From an uncultured Eubacteriales bacterium (GTDB lineage: Bacteria > Bacillota > Clostridia > Oscillospirales > CAG-272), in contig CAKSEM010000014.1 in assembly GCA_934446485.1 (NCBI GenBank), positions 1 to 14,502 of the forward strand: 14,502 nt of DNA. The letters are read 5' to 3'. The notes beneath the pieces were generated by a model. The model did no database searches, was not told the DNA's origin, and saw only the letters and a program-made list of their open reading frames with translations. A program made the position numbers and the translations under genes. The first letter of the stretch is position 1, and each line of letters opens with the position of its first letter. Shown piece by piece: positions 6,960 through 13,675 of the stretch.

Positions 6960-8216
6960 ATGAAATTCGATATACCCGAATATGTCAGAGATGTTCTGCG
7001 GCACCTCACTGACGCAGGATACGAGGCGTTCCTCGTCGGAGGCTGCGTACGCGATGCCGCACTGGGCATCGTGCCGCACGATTACGATATTACGACCGGC
7101 GCTCTCCCTGAAGAAACACTCAGCGTGTTTCGGGGTTACCGTGTGATCGAGACCGGTCTCCGCCACGGGACCGTTACCGTAATTTCCGACTGCAGACCGA
7201 TCGAGGTTACGACTTACCGTATCGACGGAGAGTATCTTGACGGGCGGCACCCGTCTGAGGTAACATTCACAGATAATATACATCTCGATCTATCTCGACG
7301 TGACTTTACGGTTAATGCTATGGCGTATTCACCGCGCGACGGACTTTGCGATCCGTTCGGCGGAATGAATGACCTTGCCCGTCGTCGTATCGCTTGTGTC
7401 GGTGATCCGCGCGAACGCTTTACGGAGGACGGTCTGCGCATCCTGCGCGCGCTTAGATTTGCGTCGGTGCTCGACTTTTCTATCGATGACGCCACATCTG
7501 CAGCGGTCCGTTCAATGTTTCCGCTCCTTCGGGGAATATCCCGCGAGAGGATAGCTGCCGAACTTCGTCGCCTCGTCTGCGGCGTAGGTGCGGCGCGCAT
7601 TACTGCGAAGTATCCGGAGGTTATCGCCGAGTGCCTCGGTATTAATGAGAATGATGCCGTACGGCTGTCGGAAACCGTTAGCCGCCTTGAGGCAGATCCC
7701 GTAGTGCGCCTTGCGGCTGCGGCGATACTGTCTGGCTCCGACGATCCGAGGCTTGCCGCCCGACGCATTATGTCGAACCTTAAATCCTCATCCGCCGACA
7801 GACGTCGTGCTGAAACTCTCGCTGCTGAGGCAGCTGTAGAGCTGCCTCGCGACAGAGCGGGCATTTTGCGCCTTATGGGACGTCTCGATGCGTCGGAGCT
7901 TCCGGTTGTCGGTGAACTCAGACGTGCCGTGACAGCCGGGACATCTGACGGGGGAGAGGTTGACGCCTTTCTCTCGCTGAGTCAGAAGCTTGCGGCAGAA
8001 AATCCGTGCGTCAGAATAGACCGGCTTGCTGTCGGAGGGGATAGCGTTATGCGGATTACCGGGCGCGAGGGCAGGGAGGTCGGTGAAATACTCCGACGTT
8101 TGCTTGACGGCGTGATAGACGGGCGGCTGAAAAATGACCGTGAAACACTTGAGACGGCTCTTGCGACCGAATTTGTGCGAGAGCGGACTTTGCCCCCGAA
8201 GGAGAAGCTTGACTGA
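6960..8216 (+). CDS. cca: CCA tRNA nucleotidyltransferase
   Basis: The 418-residue class II nucleotidyltransferase adds or repairs the 3' CCA of tRNA without a template. The head domain has VGGCVRD at residues 26-32 and the metal-binding DYD at 41-43, then RRDFTVNAMA, CDPFGGMNDL and ERFTEDGLRILRALRFA, the neck motifs that bind the incoming nucleotide. A helical body follows. No HD domain is evident in the tail. The ATG at 6960 is chosen because AGAGGTG precedes it by eight bases; an in-frame TTG at 6912 overlaps the stop of the previous gene and lacks a site. The gap to the radical enzyme is 44 bases, and its TGA overlaps the next ATG. It serves the CCA-less tRNA-Thr here. A poly(A) polymerase is less likely. 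Confidence 0.92.
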   Translation: MKFDIPEYVRDVLRHLTDAGYEAFLVGGCVRDAALGIVPHDYDITTGALPEETLSVFRGYRVIETGLRHGTVTVISDCRPIEVTTYRIDGEYLDGRHPSEVTFTDNIHLDLSRRDFTVNAMAYSPRDGLCDPFGGMNDLARRRIACVGDPRERFTEDGLRILRALRFASVLDFSIDDATSAAVRSMFPLLRGISRERIAAELRRLVCGVGAARITAKYPEVIAECLGINENDAVRLSETVSRLEADPVVRLAAAAILSGSDDPRLAARRIMSNLKSSSADRRRAETLAAEAAVELPRDRAGILRLMGRLDASELPVVGELRRAVTAGTSDGGEVDAFLSLSQKLAAENPCVRIDRLAVGGDSVMRITGREGREVGEILRRLLDGVIDGRLKNDRETLETALATEFVRERTLPPKEKLD

Positions 8217-10093
8217 TGGAAAGATATGATGTTATAGTGGCTGGAGCGGGTCATGCGGGTATCGAAGCCGCACTTGCTGCCGCCCGTGTCGGACTTAAGA
8301 CGGCACTCTTTACGCTATCGCTCGATGCCGTAGGAAATATGCCCTGCAACCCGTCGATCGGCGGTACGGGAAAGGGGCATCTCGTTTTTGAAATAGATGC
8401 GCTCGGCGGAGAGATGGGATATGCGGCGGATCGTTCGACGCTTCAGTCGCGTATGCTCAACACCGGTAAGGGAGCTGCCGTGCGCTCAAAGCGCGTACAG
8501 GCAGACAGAAGCCGCTACCGCGAGATCATGAAGAGAACACTTGAAGCCGAACCGAACCTATGCCTCATACAGGGCGAGGTCACATCCGTAATAACCGAAG
8601 ACGGCGGCGACGGACGGCTGCGCGCCGTAGGCGTTAAAGCCGCTCCGGGCGGTGAGTACGCGGCATCCGCCGTAGTTATCGCATCGGGAACGTACCTCGG
8701 CGGTGTCACGCATACGGGAGATATTGACCGTGCGAGCGGTCCGGACGGACTCTGTCCTGCGGGTGAGCTGTCGGCGAGCCTTCGCTCGATGGGACTGCGC
8801 ATGATGCGCTTCAAGACCGGGACTCCGCCGCGCATCCACCGCAGATCGATAGACTTTGACCGACTTGAAGTGCAGCACGGCGACGAATATATCGTTCCGT
8901 TTTCTTATCGAACCGATGAGGCGGAGCTCAACAGAATAGATCAAATAGACTGCCACATAGTATATACGAACGGGGAAACGCACTCGATCATTCGGGATAA
9001 TATCGGGAGATCTCCGCTCTATTCGGGCAAGATACACGGTGTCGGACCGCGCTACTGCCCGTCGATTGAGGACAAGGTTATGCGTTTTCCGGAAAAGGAA
9101 CGTCATCAGCTCTTCGTCGAGCCGTGCGGCATGGGTACGGACGAAATATACCTGCAGGGCTTCTCGTCGTCACTTCCGGCAGATGTACAGTACCGTATGC
9201 TGAGGTCACTCTGCGGATTTGAGCGTGCGGAGATAATGCGCTTTGCATACGCTATTGAATATGACTGCACAGACCCGACGGAGCTATTGCCGACGCTTGA
9301 ATTCAAGCGGGTGCGCGGGCTGTACGGCGCCGGGCAGTTCAACGGCACCTCGGGGTATGAAGAGGCAGCGGCACAGGGGCTCGTCGCGGGCATCAACGCT
9401 TCTCTCGCGGTGCTCGGTGAAGAACAGATGATTCTTCCGCGTCAGTCGTCGTACATCGGAACTCTGATAGATGACCTTGTGACGAAGGGGACGGCGGAAC
9501 CGTACAGGATAATGACGAGCCGCAGCGAATTCAGGCTCCTGCTGCGTCAGGACAATGCGGAGCGAAGGCTGATAGATTACGGTGTGCGCGCAGGGCTTAT
9601 CTCGCCGGAACGCGCAGCTGCCGTCCGTGAGCGTGAGGCTGATGTGAAGCGCGAGATAGGGCGTCTTGAGCATCTGAATTTCGGACCGCGCACCGTGAAC
9701 AGCATCCTTGAGTCGCGCGGAACGACTCCGATATCATCGGGGATCAGCGCTGCCGATATGCTGCGCCGTCCGCAGATACGTCTTTCGGATATCGATATGC
9801 TCGACGAACACATAGGAGAGCTGCCGCGCCGCATGCGTGAAGAGATCGAAACCGAGGTCAAGTATGCAGGATACGTCAAGCGCCAACTCGATGAGGCAGC
9901 AAGGCAGGCGAAAAGCGAAGATCGGCGGCTGCCGTCGGATATAGATTACAAGAAGATTCGCGGATTACGGATCGAGGCAGCAGAGAAGCTCGAACGCGTG
10001 CGCCCGGCATCCATCGGGCAAGCATCGCGTATATCAGGTGTGAGCCCGGCAGATATATCGGTCCTTCTCATATGGCTCGGAATGAAAAAGTAA
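8216..10093 (+). CDS. mnmG: tRNA uridine-5-carboxymethylaminomethyl modification enzyme MnmG (GidA)
   Basis: The 625-residue FAD enzyme works with MnmE to install the carboxymethylaminomethyl group at wobble U34 of several tRNAs. The N-terminus has the dinucleotide-binding GAGHAG (residues 10-15), then the near-invariant NMPCNPSIGGTGKGHL and RMLNTGKGAAVRSKRVQADR. Later come LPTLEFKRVRGLYGAGQFNGTSGYEEA-type family sequence and EPYRIMTSRSEFRLLLRQDN, with the C-terminal MnmE-binding helical domain complete. The length is normal. The ATG shares its A with the TGA of cca, so translation is probably coupled; AAGGAG lies 11 bases upstream. The usual neighbours mnmE and rsmG are not in the window. 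Confidence 0.97.
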   Translation: MERYDVIVAGAGHAGIEAALAAARVGLKTALFTLSLDAVGNMPCNPSIGGTGKGHLVFEIDALGGEMGYAADRSTLQSRMLNTGKGAAVRSKRVQADRSRYREIMKRTLEAEPNLCLIQGEVTSVITEDGGDGRLRAVGVKAAPGGEYAASAVVIASGTYLGGVTHTGDIDRASGPDGLCPAGELSASLRSMGLRMMRFKTGTPPRIHRRSIDFDRLEVQHGDEYIVPFSYRTDEAELNRIDQIDCHIVYTNGETHSIIRDNIGRSPLYSGKIHGVGPRYCPSIEDKVMRFPEKERHQLFVEPCGMGTDEIYLQGFSSSLPADVQYRMLRSLCGFERAEIMRFAYAIEYDCTDPTELLPTLEFKRVRGLYGAGQFNGTSGYEEAAAQGLVAGINASLAVLGEEQMILPRQSSYIGTLIDDLVTKGTAEPYRIMTSRSEFRLLLRQDNAERRLIDYGVRAGLISPERAAAVREREADVKREIGRLEHLNFGPRTVNSILESRGTTPISSGISAADMLRRPQIRLSDIDMLDEHIGELPRRMREEIETEVKYAGYVKRQLDEAARQAKSEDRRLPSDIDYKKIRGLRIEAAEKLERVRPASIGQASRISGVSPADISVLLIWLGMKK

Positions 10094-10354
10094 CTCATAA
10101 CCTCCGGCTAAGTCGGAGGTATGAATAAGCCCGGGGCATTTTATCTGACGGCATTTATGGATGCGCTGAATTATTCTTCACCTTTATCAAATGCTCTGCC
10201 GCCCGCGTGCGGGCAATTTGTCGTAATGACGGAGTTTTTTCGATCTTCGGGGCGGCTGTCGGGAGCATCAAACGGCAGGCTGTCAGCAGACCGCTTCGCA
10301 CACTGGGTGGGCATCTGCGCACCGGTAGGATAGTCATTTGCGAATAAAAATAAG
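10094..10354. other. Intergenic region after mnmG with a stop-free stretch lacking a start
   Basis: No credible gene is seen between mnmG and the methyltransferase gene. Contents are the palindrome at 10097-10123, a small GCCCGC-GT-GCGGGC inverted repeat at 10201-10214, and the terminator at 10355-10386. One + strand frame is open from 10129 to a TAA at 10345-10347 (72 codons). It has no ATG and no ribosome site, and its second half has protein-like composition (IFGAAVGSIKRQAVSRPLR). It may be a decayed gene end, part of a small non-autonomous element, or chance. Short ATG frames here on both strands lack support. Confidence 0.45.
10097..10123. repeat. Short palindrome just after mnmG
   Basis: ACCTCCG (10100-10106) and CGGAGGT (10114-10120) form a 7-bp stem with loop GCTAAGT. 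With one bulged A, three more outer pairs (CAT/ATG) can form. No T tract follows, so it is a poor intrinsic terminator. It could be a transcript-end structure or the boundary of a small element, as palindromes of this shape occur at ends of IS200/IS605-type sequences; that link is inference. Confidence 0.5.
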
Positions 10355-10386
10355 AAATGGGTCGGACACTCGTCCGACCCATTTTT
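10355..10386. terminator. Bidirectional intrinsic terminator
   Basis: AAATGGGTCGGAC (10355-10367) and GTCCGACCCATTT (10372-10384) form a 13-bp perfect stem with loop ACTC. A run of five T (10382-10386) serves + strand transcripts from mnmG. Reading leftward, the stem is followed by a TTTCTTATTTTTATT tract, which serves the methyltransferase/lysozyme unit. It lies between the two convergent transcription units. Confidence 0.92.
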
Positions 10387-10418
10387 GCGATATGCAATTC
10401 AGTGTAAAACCTCGGCGT

Positions 10419-11177
10419 TTATTTTTTTGCCGCAGCGACTATGTGCCAGCGTTCGGTAGCAGGCAGCACCTCGGAGAAGTCAAGCCCGCCGAAGATCCCG
10501 AAGACTTCGAAGCCTGCCGACTCAAGTGCTCCCGTCAGGTATTCACGGCTGTATGCACGTTCGCTCTGTACGCCGTTGCGGCGTACATACCTTCCGTCGG
10601 GGCACAGCTCAAATACGGACAGGTGAAAGTCGCACATTTCTCCGTCATCGGAGAGTCGGTTCTGCCAGACGCATACGGCACCGTCCTCCTCAAGGACGTA
10701 GTCGTTGTCGGCATAGATCTCACGGAACTTGTACGGTGTGTTTACGTCGAATATGAACAGCCCGTCGGGATCGAGATAGTTATGGACGAGTGCGAAGCAG
10801 CGCTCAACCTCTGATGGCTCGGTGAGGTGATTTATTCCGTCGAGACAGCATATGACCGCACCGACAGTGCCGTACAGCTCAAAGTCGCACATGTCCTCTT
10901 CGAGAAACAGTATTCCGTGCTGCCCCGCCTCGGCTGCACGCCCGTACGCTATGGCGAGCATATCAGGGGATACGTCGAGTGCCGTCACGTCGTAGCCGCG
11001 CCCGGCGAGCTCGATCGACATAGCTCCCGTTCCGCAGCCCATGTCGAGTACGAGGTTCGGCTTTACGGGGAGATACCGCCTGTAGCATTCCTCGATAAAG
11101 TCAGCCCATATGGCATAGTCAACATCGGCGTTCAGCCGATCGTACACACCGGCAAGTGCCGCATATCCGCCGTCCAT
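10419..11177 (-). CDS. Class I SAM-dependent methyltransferase
   Basis: The 252-residue protein has the Rossmann-type methyltransferase core. Motif I is LDMGCGTG at residues 44-51, the acidic residue after strand 2 is in VTALDVSPDML, and motif II-like GAVICCLDGINHL follows the EEDMCDF segment. The N-terminus (YAALAGVYDRLNADVDYAIWADF) is typical of a group of small cytosolic Firmicutes methyltransferases of unknown substrate. The start is supported by AAAGGAA about eight bases upstream of the ATG. It follows the lysozyme/SLH gene by 27 bases and most likely shares its transcript, ending at the terminator about 30 bases downstream. No substrate is implied by the sequence; a wall-related role is only suggested by the neighbour. 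Confidence 0.88.
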   Translation of the reverse strand: MDGGYAALAGVYDRLNADVDYAIWADFIEECYRRYLPVKPNLVLDMGCGTGAMSIELAGRGYDVTALDVSPDMLAIAYGRAAEAGQHGILFLEEDMCDFELYGTVGAVICCLDGINHLTEPSEVERCFALVHNYLDPDGLFIFDVNTPYKFREIYADNDYVLEEDGAVCVWQNRLSDDGEMCDFHLSVFELCPDGRYVRRNGVQSERAYSREYLTGALESAGFEVFGIFGGLDFSEVLPATERWHIVAAAKK

Positions 11178-11204
11178 AGTCCGTTCCTTTCCGCTCGGAT
11201 AATA

Positions 11205-12689
11205 TTACCCGAGAAATCTTAAAAGCATTGCCGAGACCTCGGCGCGTGTTGCGCTGCGGTCGGGTTCGATCGATAGCTGCCCTGAGCTGTCCGAGCTGCC
11301 GGCAATGATCCCGCGTGCAACTGCCCAGGAGACTGCCTCATACGCCCAGTCTTCAACATCATCAGCGTCCTTGAAGCCGTCGAGCTTTTGCCGATTCGTT
11401 ACGTCGAGTATGCAAGCGTCGGCAAAGCGGTATATGAGCGTTGCAATTTCGGCGCGCGTGATCGATCGGTCAGGCTCAAATATGCCGGGCGCTGTGCCGT
11501 CAATAAGATCTGCAGTGTATGCCCACATAACGTCGTCGGTGTACCACTTTCCTGCCGGCACGTCGTTAAATCCGCCGTCGCGTGATACTTCGGGCACGGT
11601 GAGCGAATATTTGTCCGCGATGCGGCGGAGCACTGTCACGAGCATGGCACGCGTCATATCTCCGTCCGGTTCGACCGTATTCTTTGATACTCCGCGTATC
11701 AGACCGGTGTTCAGCATACGGTCAAGGTAGCTGTGCGACCAGTTTGTCGCCGGAGGCATATCGCGGAAGGCGAGTCCCGGGCAGGATGCCCCGAGCTCGC
11801 ATATGACGCCGCCGCGAGACTCAGGTATGAGGCTCGACGTCGTTGCCTTGTCGCTCACCGTGAAGGCGTGGCGATCCACTATATAGTCGCCGCTCTCATT
11901 TACAGCGGTGATGGTGTAGTAATAGCTGCCGCGAGGGATCTTATTGAATACTATGAAACGGTCGATGACACCGATGTTTCCGACGAGCTCGCTCTGAGAG
12001 AGAGATTTGCCGGTCACGAGGTTGCCCGATGTGTCGTAGACTCCGACGGTCAGGCTTTTGAGGTTTGACGAGTAAGATACGACTGCACCGTACATCGTGA
12101 GCGGTTCACCGTACTTTATGTTGTCAGGAACATTGTAATAGTACCCGTAGATCCCCGGCGTGTTGGATACCGTGCCGCCGGCGAACTTCTGCCAGTAGTT
12201 GTTGAGCGTGTAATAGATGCGAAGACCGTAGGACGTCTTGGTGCAGCGCTCGAACTCCGATGCCCAGAGGATCGCCGCCTTTGCCGCGCCCTCAATGGTA
12301 TTCGGGATGTTCTTCATTGTCTTGTATGCACCAGTCTCGGTGTTTTCAAGCTCCCATTTCAAATATCCGAGCTGTCCCAGCGGATCCTCTTTCTTATAGC
12401 CGTGATCCGAACACCACTTTTTAAGCCGTTCATACCGCGGTCCGTTCCACATCATGAGACCGAAGCTGTAGAGTCCGTTCGTGTCCATCGCTTCGACCGA
12501 CGGATCGAAGGAGCACTCGATCATAATGTTACCCATGATGCCGGCTGCTGCTGCGGGGCAGAGTGACAGCTCGCTAGTGAGATAGTCGTATACTGTCTGC
12601 TGGACCGACTTCTCGGCAGCACTCACTATGGGGATGGAAACAAAGATCATGACGACCGCGATGATCGCTGAAATAAATCTGATTTTCAT
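11205..12689 (-). CDS. Secreted phage-type lysozyme with three SLH domains
   Basis: The 494-residue protein starts with a signal peptide (KIR, hydrophobic core, VSA/AEKS cleavage after about residue 24). A phage tail-type lysozyme domain spans about 28-165, with AAAAGIMGNIMIECSFDPS; Glu58 is the likely catalytic acid by family pattern. A beta-rich linker of Ig-like character (about 175-290) follows. Three SLH repeats occupy about 308-373, 374-438 and 439-494. Repeats 2 and 3 have TRAE; repeat 1 has TRAM, lacking the Glu. SLH domains bind pyruvylated secondary wall polymer in Gram-positives, so the protein probably cuts peptidoglycan while anchored at the wall. The ATG at 12689 has AAGG upstream, and a good promoter lies about 45 bases upstream. 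It heads a unit with the methyltransferase gene. It could be a host wall-remodelling enzyme rather than a prophage remnant, as no phage genes are nearby. Confidence 0.9.
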   Translation of the reverse strand: MKIRFISAIIAVVMIFVSIPIVSAAEKSVQQTVYDYLTSELSLCPAAAAGIMGNIMIECSFDPSVEAMDTNGLYSFGLMMWNGPRYERLKKWCSDHGYKKEDPLGQLGYLKWELENTETGAYKTMKNIPNTIEGAAKAAILWASEFERCTKTSYGLRIYYTLNNYWQKFAGGTVSNTPGIYGYYYNVPDNIKYGEPLTMYGAVVSYSSNLKSLTVGVYDTSGNLVTGKSLSQSELVGNIGVIDRFIVFNKIPRGSYYYTITAVNESGDYIVDRHAFTVSDKATTSSLIPESRGGVICELGASCPGLAFRDMPPATNWSHSYLDRMLNTGLIRGVSKNTVEPDGDMTRAMLVTVLRRIADKYSLTVPEVSRDGGFNDVPAGKWYTDDVMWAYTADLIDGTAPGIFEPDRSITRAEIATLIYRFADACILDVTNRQKLDGFKDADDVEDWAYEAVSWAVARGIIAGSSDSSGQLSIEPDRSATRAEVSAMLLRFLG

Positions 12690-12731
12690 ATATAACCTTG
12701 CCTTTCGGGTATGTGTACTGATGCTACATAT

Positions 12732-12760
12732 ATAATATCATAATTTTCGCTCTGTGTCCA
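12732..12760 (-). promoter_or_regulatory. Promoter of the lysozyme/SLH-methyltransferase unit
   Basis: Minus strand TGGACA (12760-12755) and TATTAT (12737-12732) are separated by 17 bases. Each hexamer matches five of six consensus positions. The start codon is about 43 bases past the -10. Confidence 0.75.
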
Positions 12761-12921
12761 CAGCTCGTCGGCATAAATAGCACATCGAAGGATTGAAATT
12801 TTTGCATATATCCGGAGCGGATTTCTGAGAAGTATATTTCGGGGAGTGCTGCATAAGTCCGCGCCTTGCGGCATACAATATTACTACCGCCGGCACTGAC
12901 CACGCCGGGGCGCCGAATGGT

Positions 12922-12961
12922 CAAGCATCCGCAGTGCCTCAATTGGTACTGCGGATGCTTG
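12922..12961. repeat. Long perfect hairpin (14 bp plus 3 inner pairs)
   Basis: CAAGCATCCGCAGT (12922-12935) and ACTGCGGATGCTTG (12948-12961) are perfectly complementary. Inside them GCC/GGT can pair, leaving the six-base loop TCAATT. It is followed by TAAAAAC on the + strand and ACCATTC on the minus strand, so neither side has a T tract. It is therefore not a standard intrinsic terminator; it may be part of an RNA, a cruciform site or an element end. Confidence 0.75.
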
Positions 12962-13147
12962 TAAAAACAGAGGCCGGCGTTGATTCAGCGGGAAATTATG
13001 CGGGAATTTTTTGAACGCGGTATAAATAACGCGATGGTTGTCGTAGGGGGCAAATTGTGCGGATTTGCATTTGAAAAATAATAAATTCTACATTTAGACA
13101 GATACATAATATTTCCGGAAATGATTTTTCAAGCGGTTTCAGAGGGG

Positions 13148-13182
13148 TTTTCAACAGCTTCGGATGTTGAAAATGTGGAAAA
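13148..13182. repeat. Palindrome plus TGTGGAAAA unit, copy 1
   Basis: TTTTCAACA (13148-13156) and TGTTGAAAA (13165-13173) form a 9-bp inverted repeat with an 8-base spacer. TGTGGAAAA follows directly at 13174-13182. The reverse of that nonamer, TTTTCCACA, differs at one position from the DnaA box TTATCCACA. A second copy of this layout lies at 13220-13257. Confidence 0.65.
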
Positions 13183-13192
13183 GTTCGCGTCG

Positions 13193-13215
13193 AGCCCTTG
13201 ACGCAGGGGCTTTTT
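13193..13215 (+). terminator. Intrinsic terminator with no gene upstream
   Basis: AGCCCTT (13193-13199) pairs with AGGGGCT (13205-13211; one G-T pair) around loop GACGC, and a TTTTT run is completed at 13215. It is oriented to stop + strand transcripts, yet no + strand gene lies between mnmG's terminator and this point. GCGTC at 13187-13191 is complementary to the whole loop and could form a competing hairpin. Confidence 0.7.
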
Positions 13216-13219
13216 GTGC

Positions 13220-13257
13220 GACTTTTCAACTGCCATGTTGAAAAGTCATGTGGAAAA
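13220..13257. repeat. Palindrome plus TGTGGAAAA unit, copy 2
   Basis: GACTTTTCAAC (13220-13230) and GTTGAAAAGTC (13237-13247) form an 11-bp inverted repeat with a 6-base spacer. After one A, TGTGGAAAA recurs at 13249-13257. The core TTTTCAAC/GTTGAAAA and the nonamer match copy 1; the nonamers are 75 bases apart. Confidence 0.65.
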
Positions 13258-13272
13258 CTGAGGTTGAGTCCC

Positions 13273-13316
13273 GTCAATGGGGCAGAACTCGTCAATTTTG
13301 TGCTATTTAGGTCAAT
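13273..13316. repeat. Three direct GTCAAT repeats
   Basis: GTCAAT occurs at 13273-13278, 13291-13296 and 13311-13316, with start-to-start distances of 18 and 20 bases, near two helical turns. Such spacing fits a protein-binding array, but six bases three times could be chance in AT-rich DNA. Confidence 0.35.
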
Positions 13317-13430
13317 ATGATTTATTTTTCAAATATATTGGTTCATATAAGAAACGGTTTCGTGAATAGCGGACATTTTTCGCGGGAACAGGCTCAAATT
13401 GAAGCTTGGCATCATCATTTCGGTTTCAGA

Positions 13431-13513
13431 AATGTACGGAAAAATGTACATTCGGCTGTCGTGCAGCGGCGGCTGTATCCCGAAGCGGCGGTAAGCCGAG
13501 TCGGGGAGACTCG
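13431..13513. other. Pair of small hairpins in the intergenic region
   Basis: AATGTAC (13431-13437) pairs with GTACATT (13446-13452) across eight bases, and CGAGTC (13497-13502) pairs with GACTCG (13508-13513) across five. The GC-rich stretch between them holds repeated CGGCTGT-like and GCGGCGG segments. They could be parts of a structured RNA on either strand. No known RNA family was recognised. Confidence 0.3.
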
Positions 13514-13612
13514 TGCGTGTTTCAAACATCTACGATGGTGGCATATGTTGCTTGGGTTTGGAAACTGTCCGCATAAGTATCCCTGCTCTGAAAATCGATA
13601 CCGCGGTGTGAA

Positions 13613-13647
13613 GCGAAATGCGGCGCAGGCATTTCGCCTGCGCCGCA
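13613..13647 (-). terminator. Terminator of the aldolase gene with interleaved alternative hairpin
   Basis: TGCGGCGCAGGC (13619-13630) and GCCTGCGCCGCA (13636-13647) form a 12-bp GC-rich stem with loop ATTTC, about 30 bases past the aldolase stop when read leftward. The following tract ATTTCGCTTC is only modestly T-rich. A second perfect repeat, GCGAAATGC (13613-13621) with GCATTTCGC (13629-13637), overlaps it and is mutually exclusive with it. Confidence 0.65.
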
Positions 13648-13675
13648 GCTGTATAGGTTTTCGTGGCGTAACGAC

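Larger units (their letters stand above)
12761..13675. other. Long structured intergenic region without a credible gene
   Basis: Over 900 bases lie between the lysozyme promoter and the 3' end of the aldolase gene. Open frames here lack ribosome sites, have unlikely composition or run antisense into the aldolase gene, so none is called. The stretch is AT-rich at about 13050-13350 and holds several separately listed elements: a 17-bp hairpin, two palindrome/DnaA-box-like units, a + strand terminator, three GTCAAT repeats, small hairpins and interleaved inverted repeats next to the aldolase 3' end. No tRNA, tmRNA or rRNA signature was recognised. A non-coding RNA gene is possible. Confidence 0.6.

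Noticed and set aside
11205..12689. Prophage remnant
   Set aside because: The lysozyme domain is phage-like, but the protein has a signal peptide and SLH anchors and no integrase, capsid, tail or terminase genes are nearby.
12996..13295. 99-codon minus strand open frame in the AT-rich intergenic region
   Set aside because: It overlaps the palindromes and terminator, has no ribosome site and its composition reflects repeat sequence rather than a protein.
13050..13320. Chromosomal replication origin
   Set aside because: Only two one-mismatch DnaA-like boxes are present, and dnaA, dnaN, rpmH and parB are absent. mnmG alone is not enough since it sits with cca here.
12762..13670. tmRNA, RNase P RNA or SRP RNA in the long intergenic region
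   Set aside because: No tRNA-like ends, tag frame, SRP tetraloop segment or RNase P conserved core could be found by eye on either strand.
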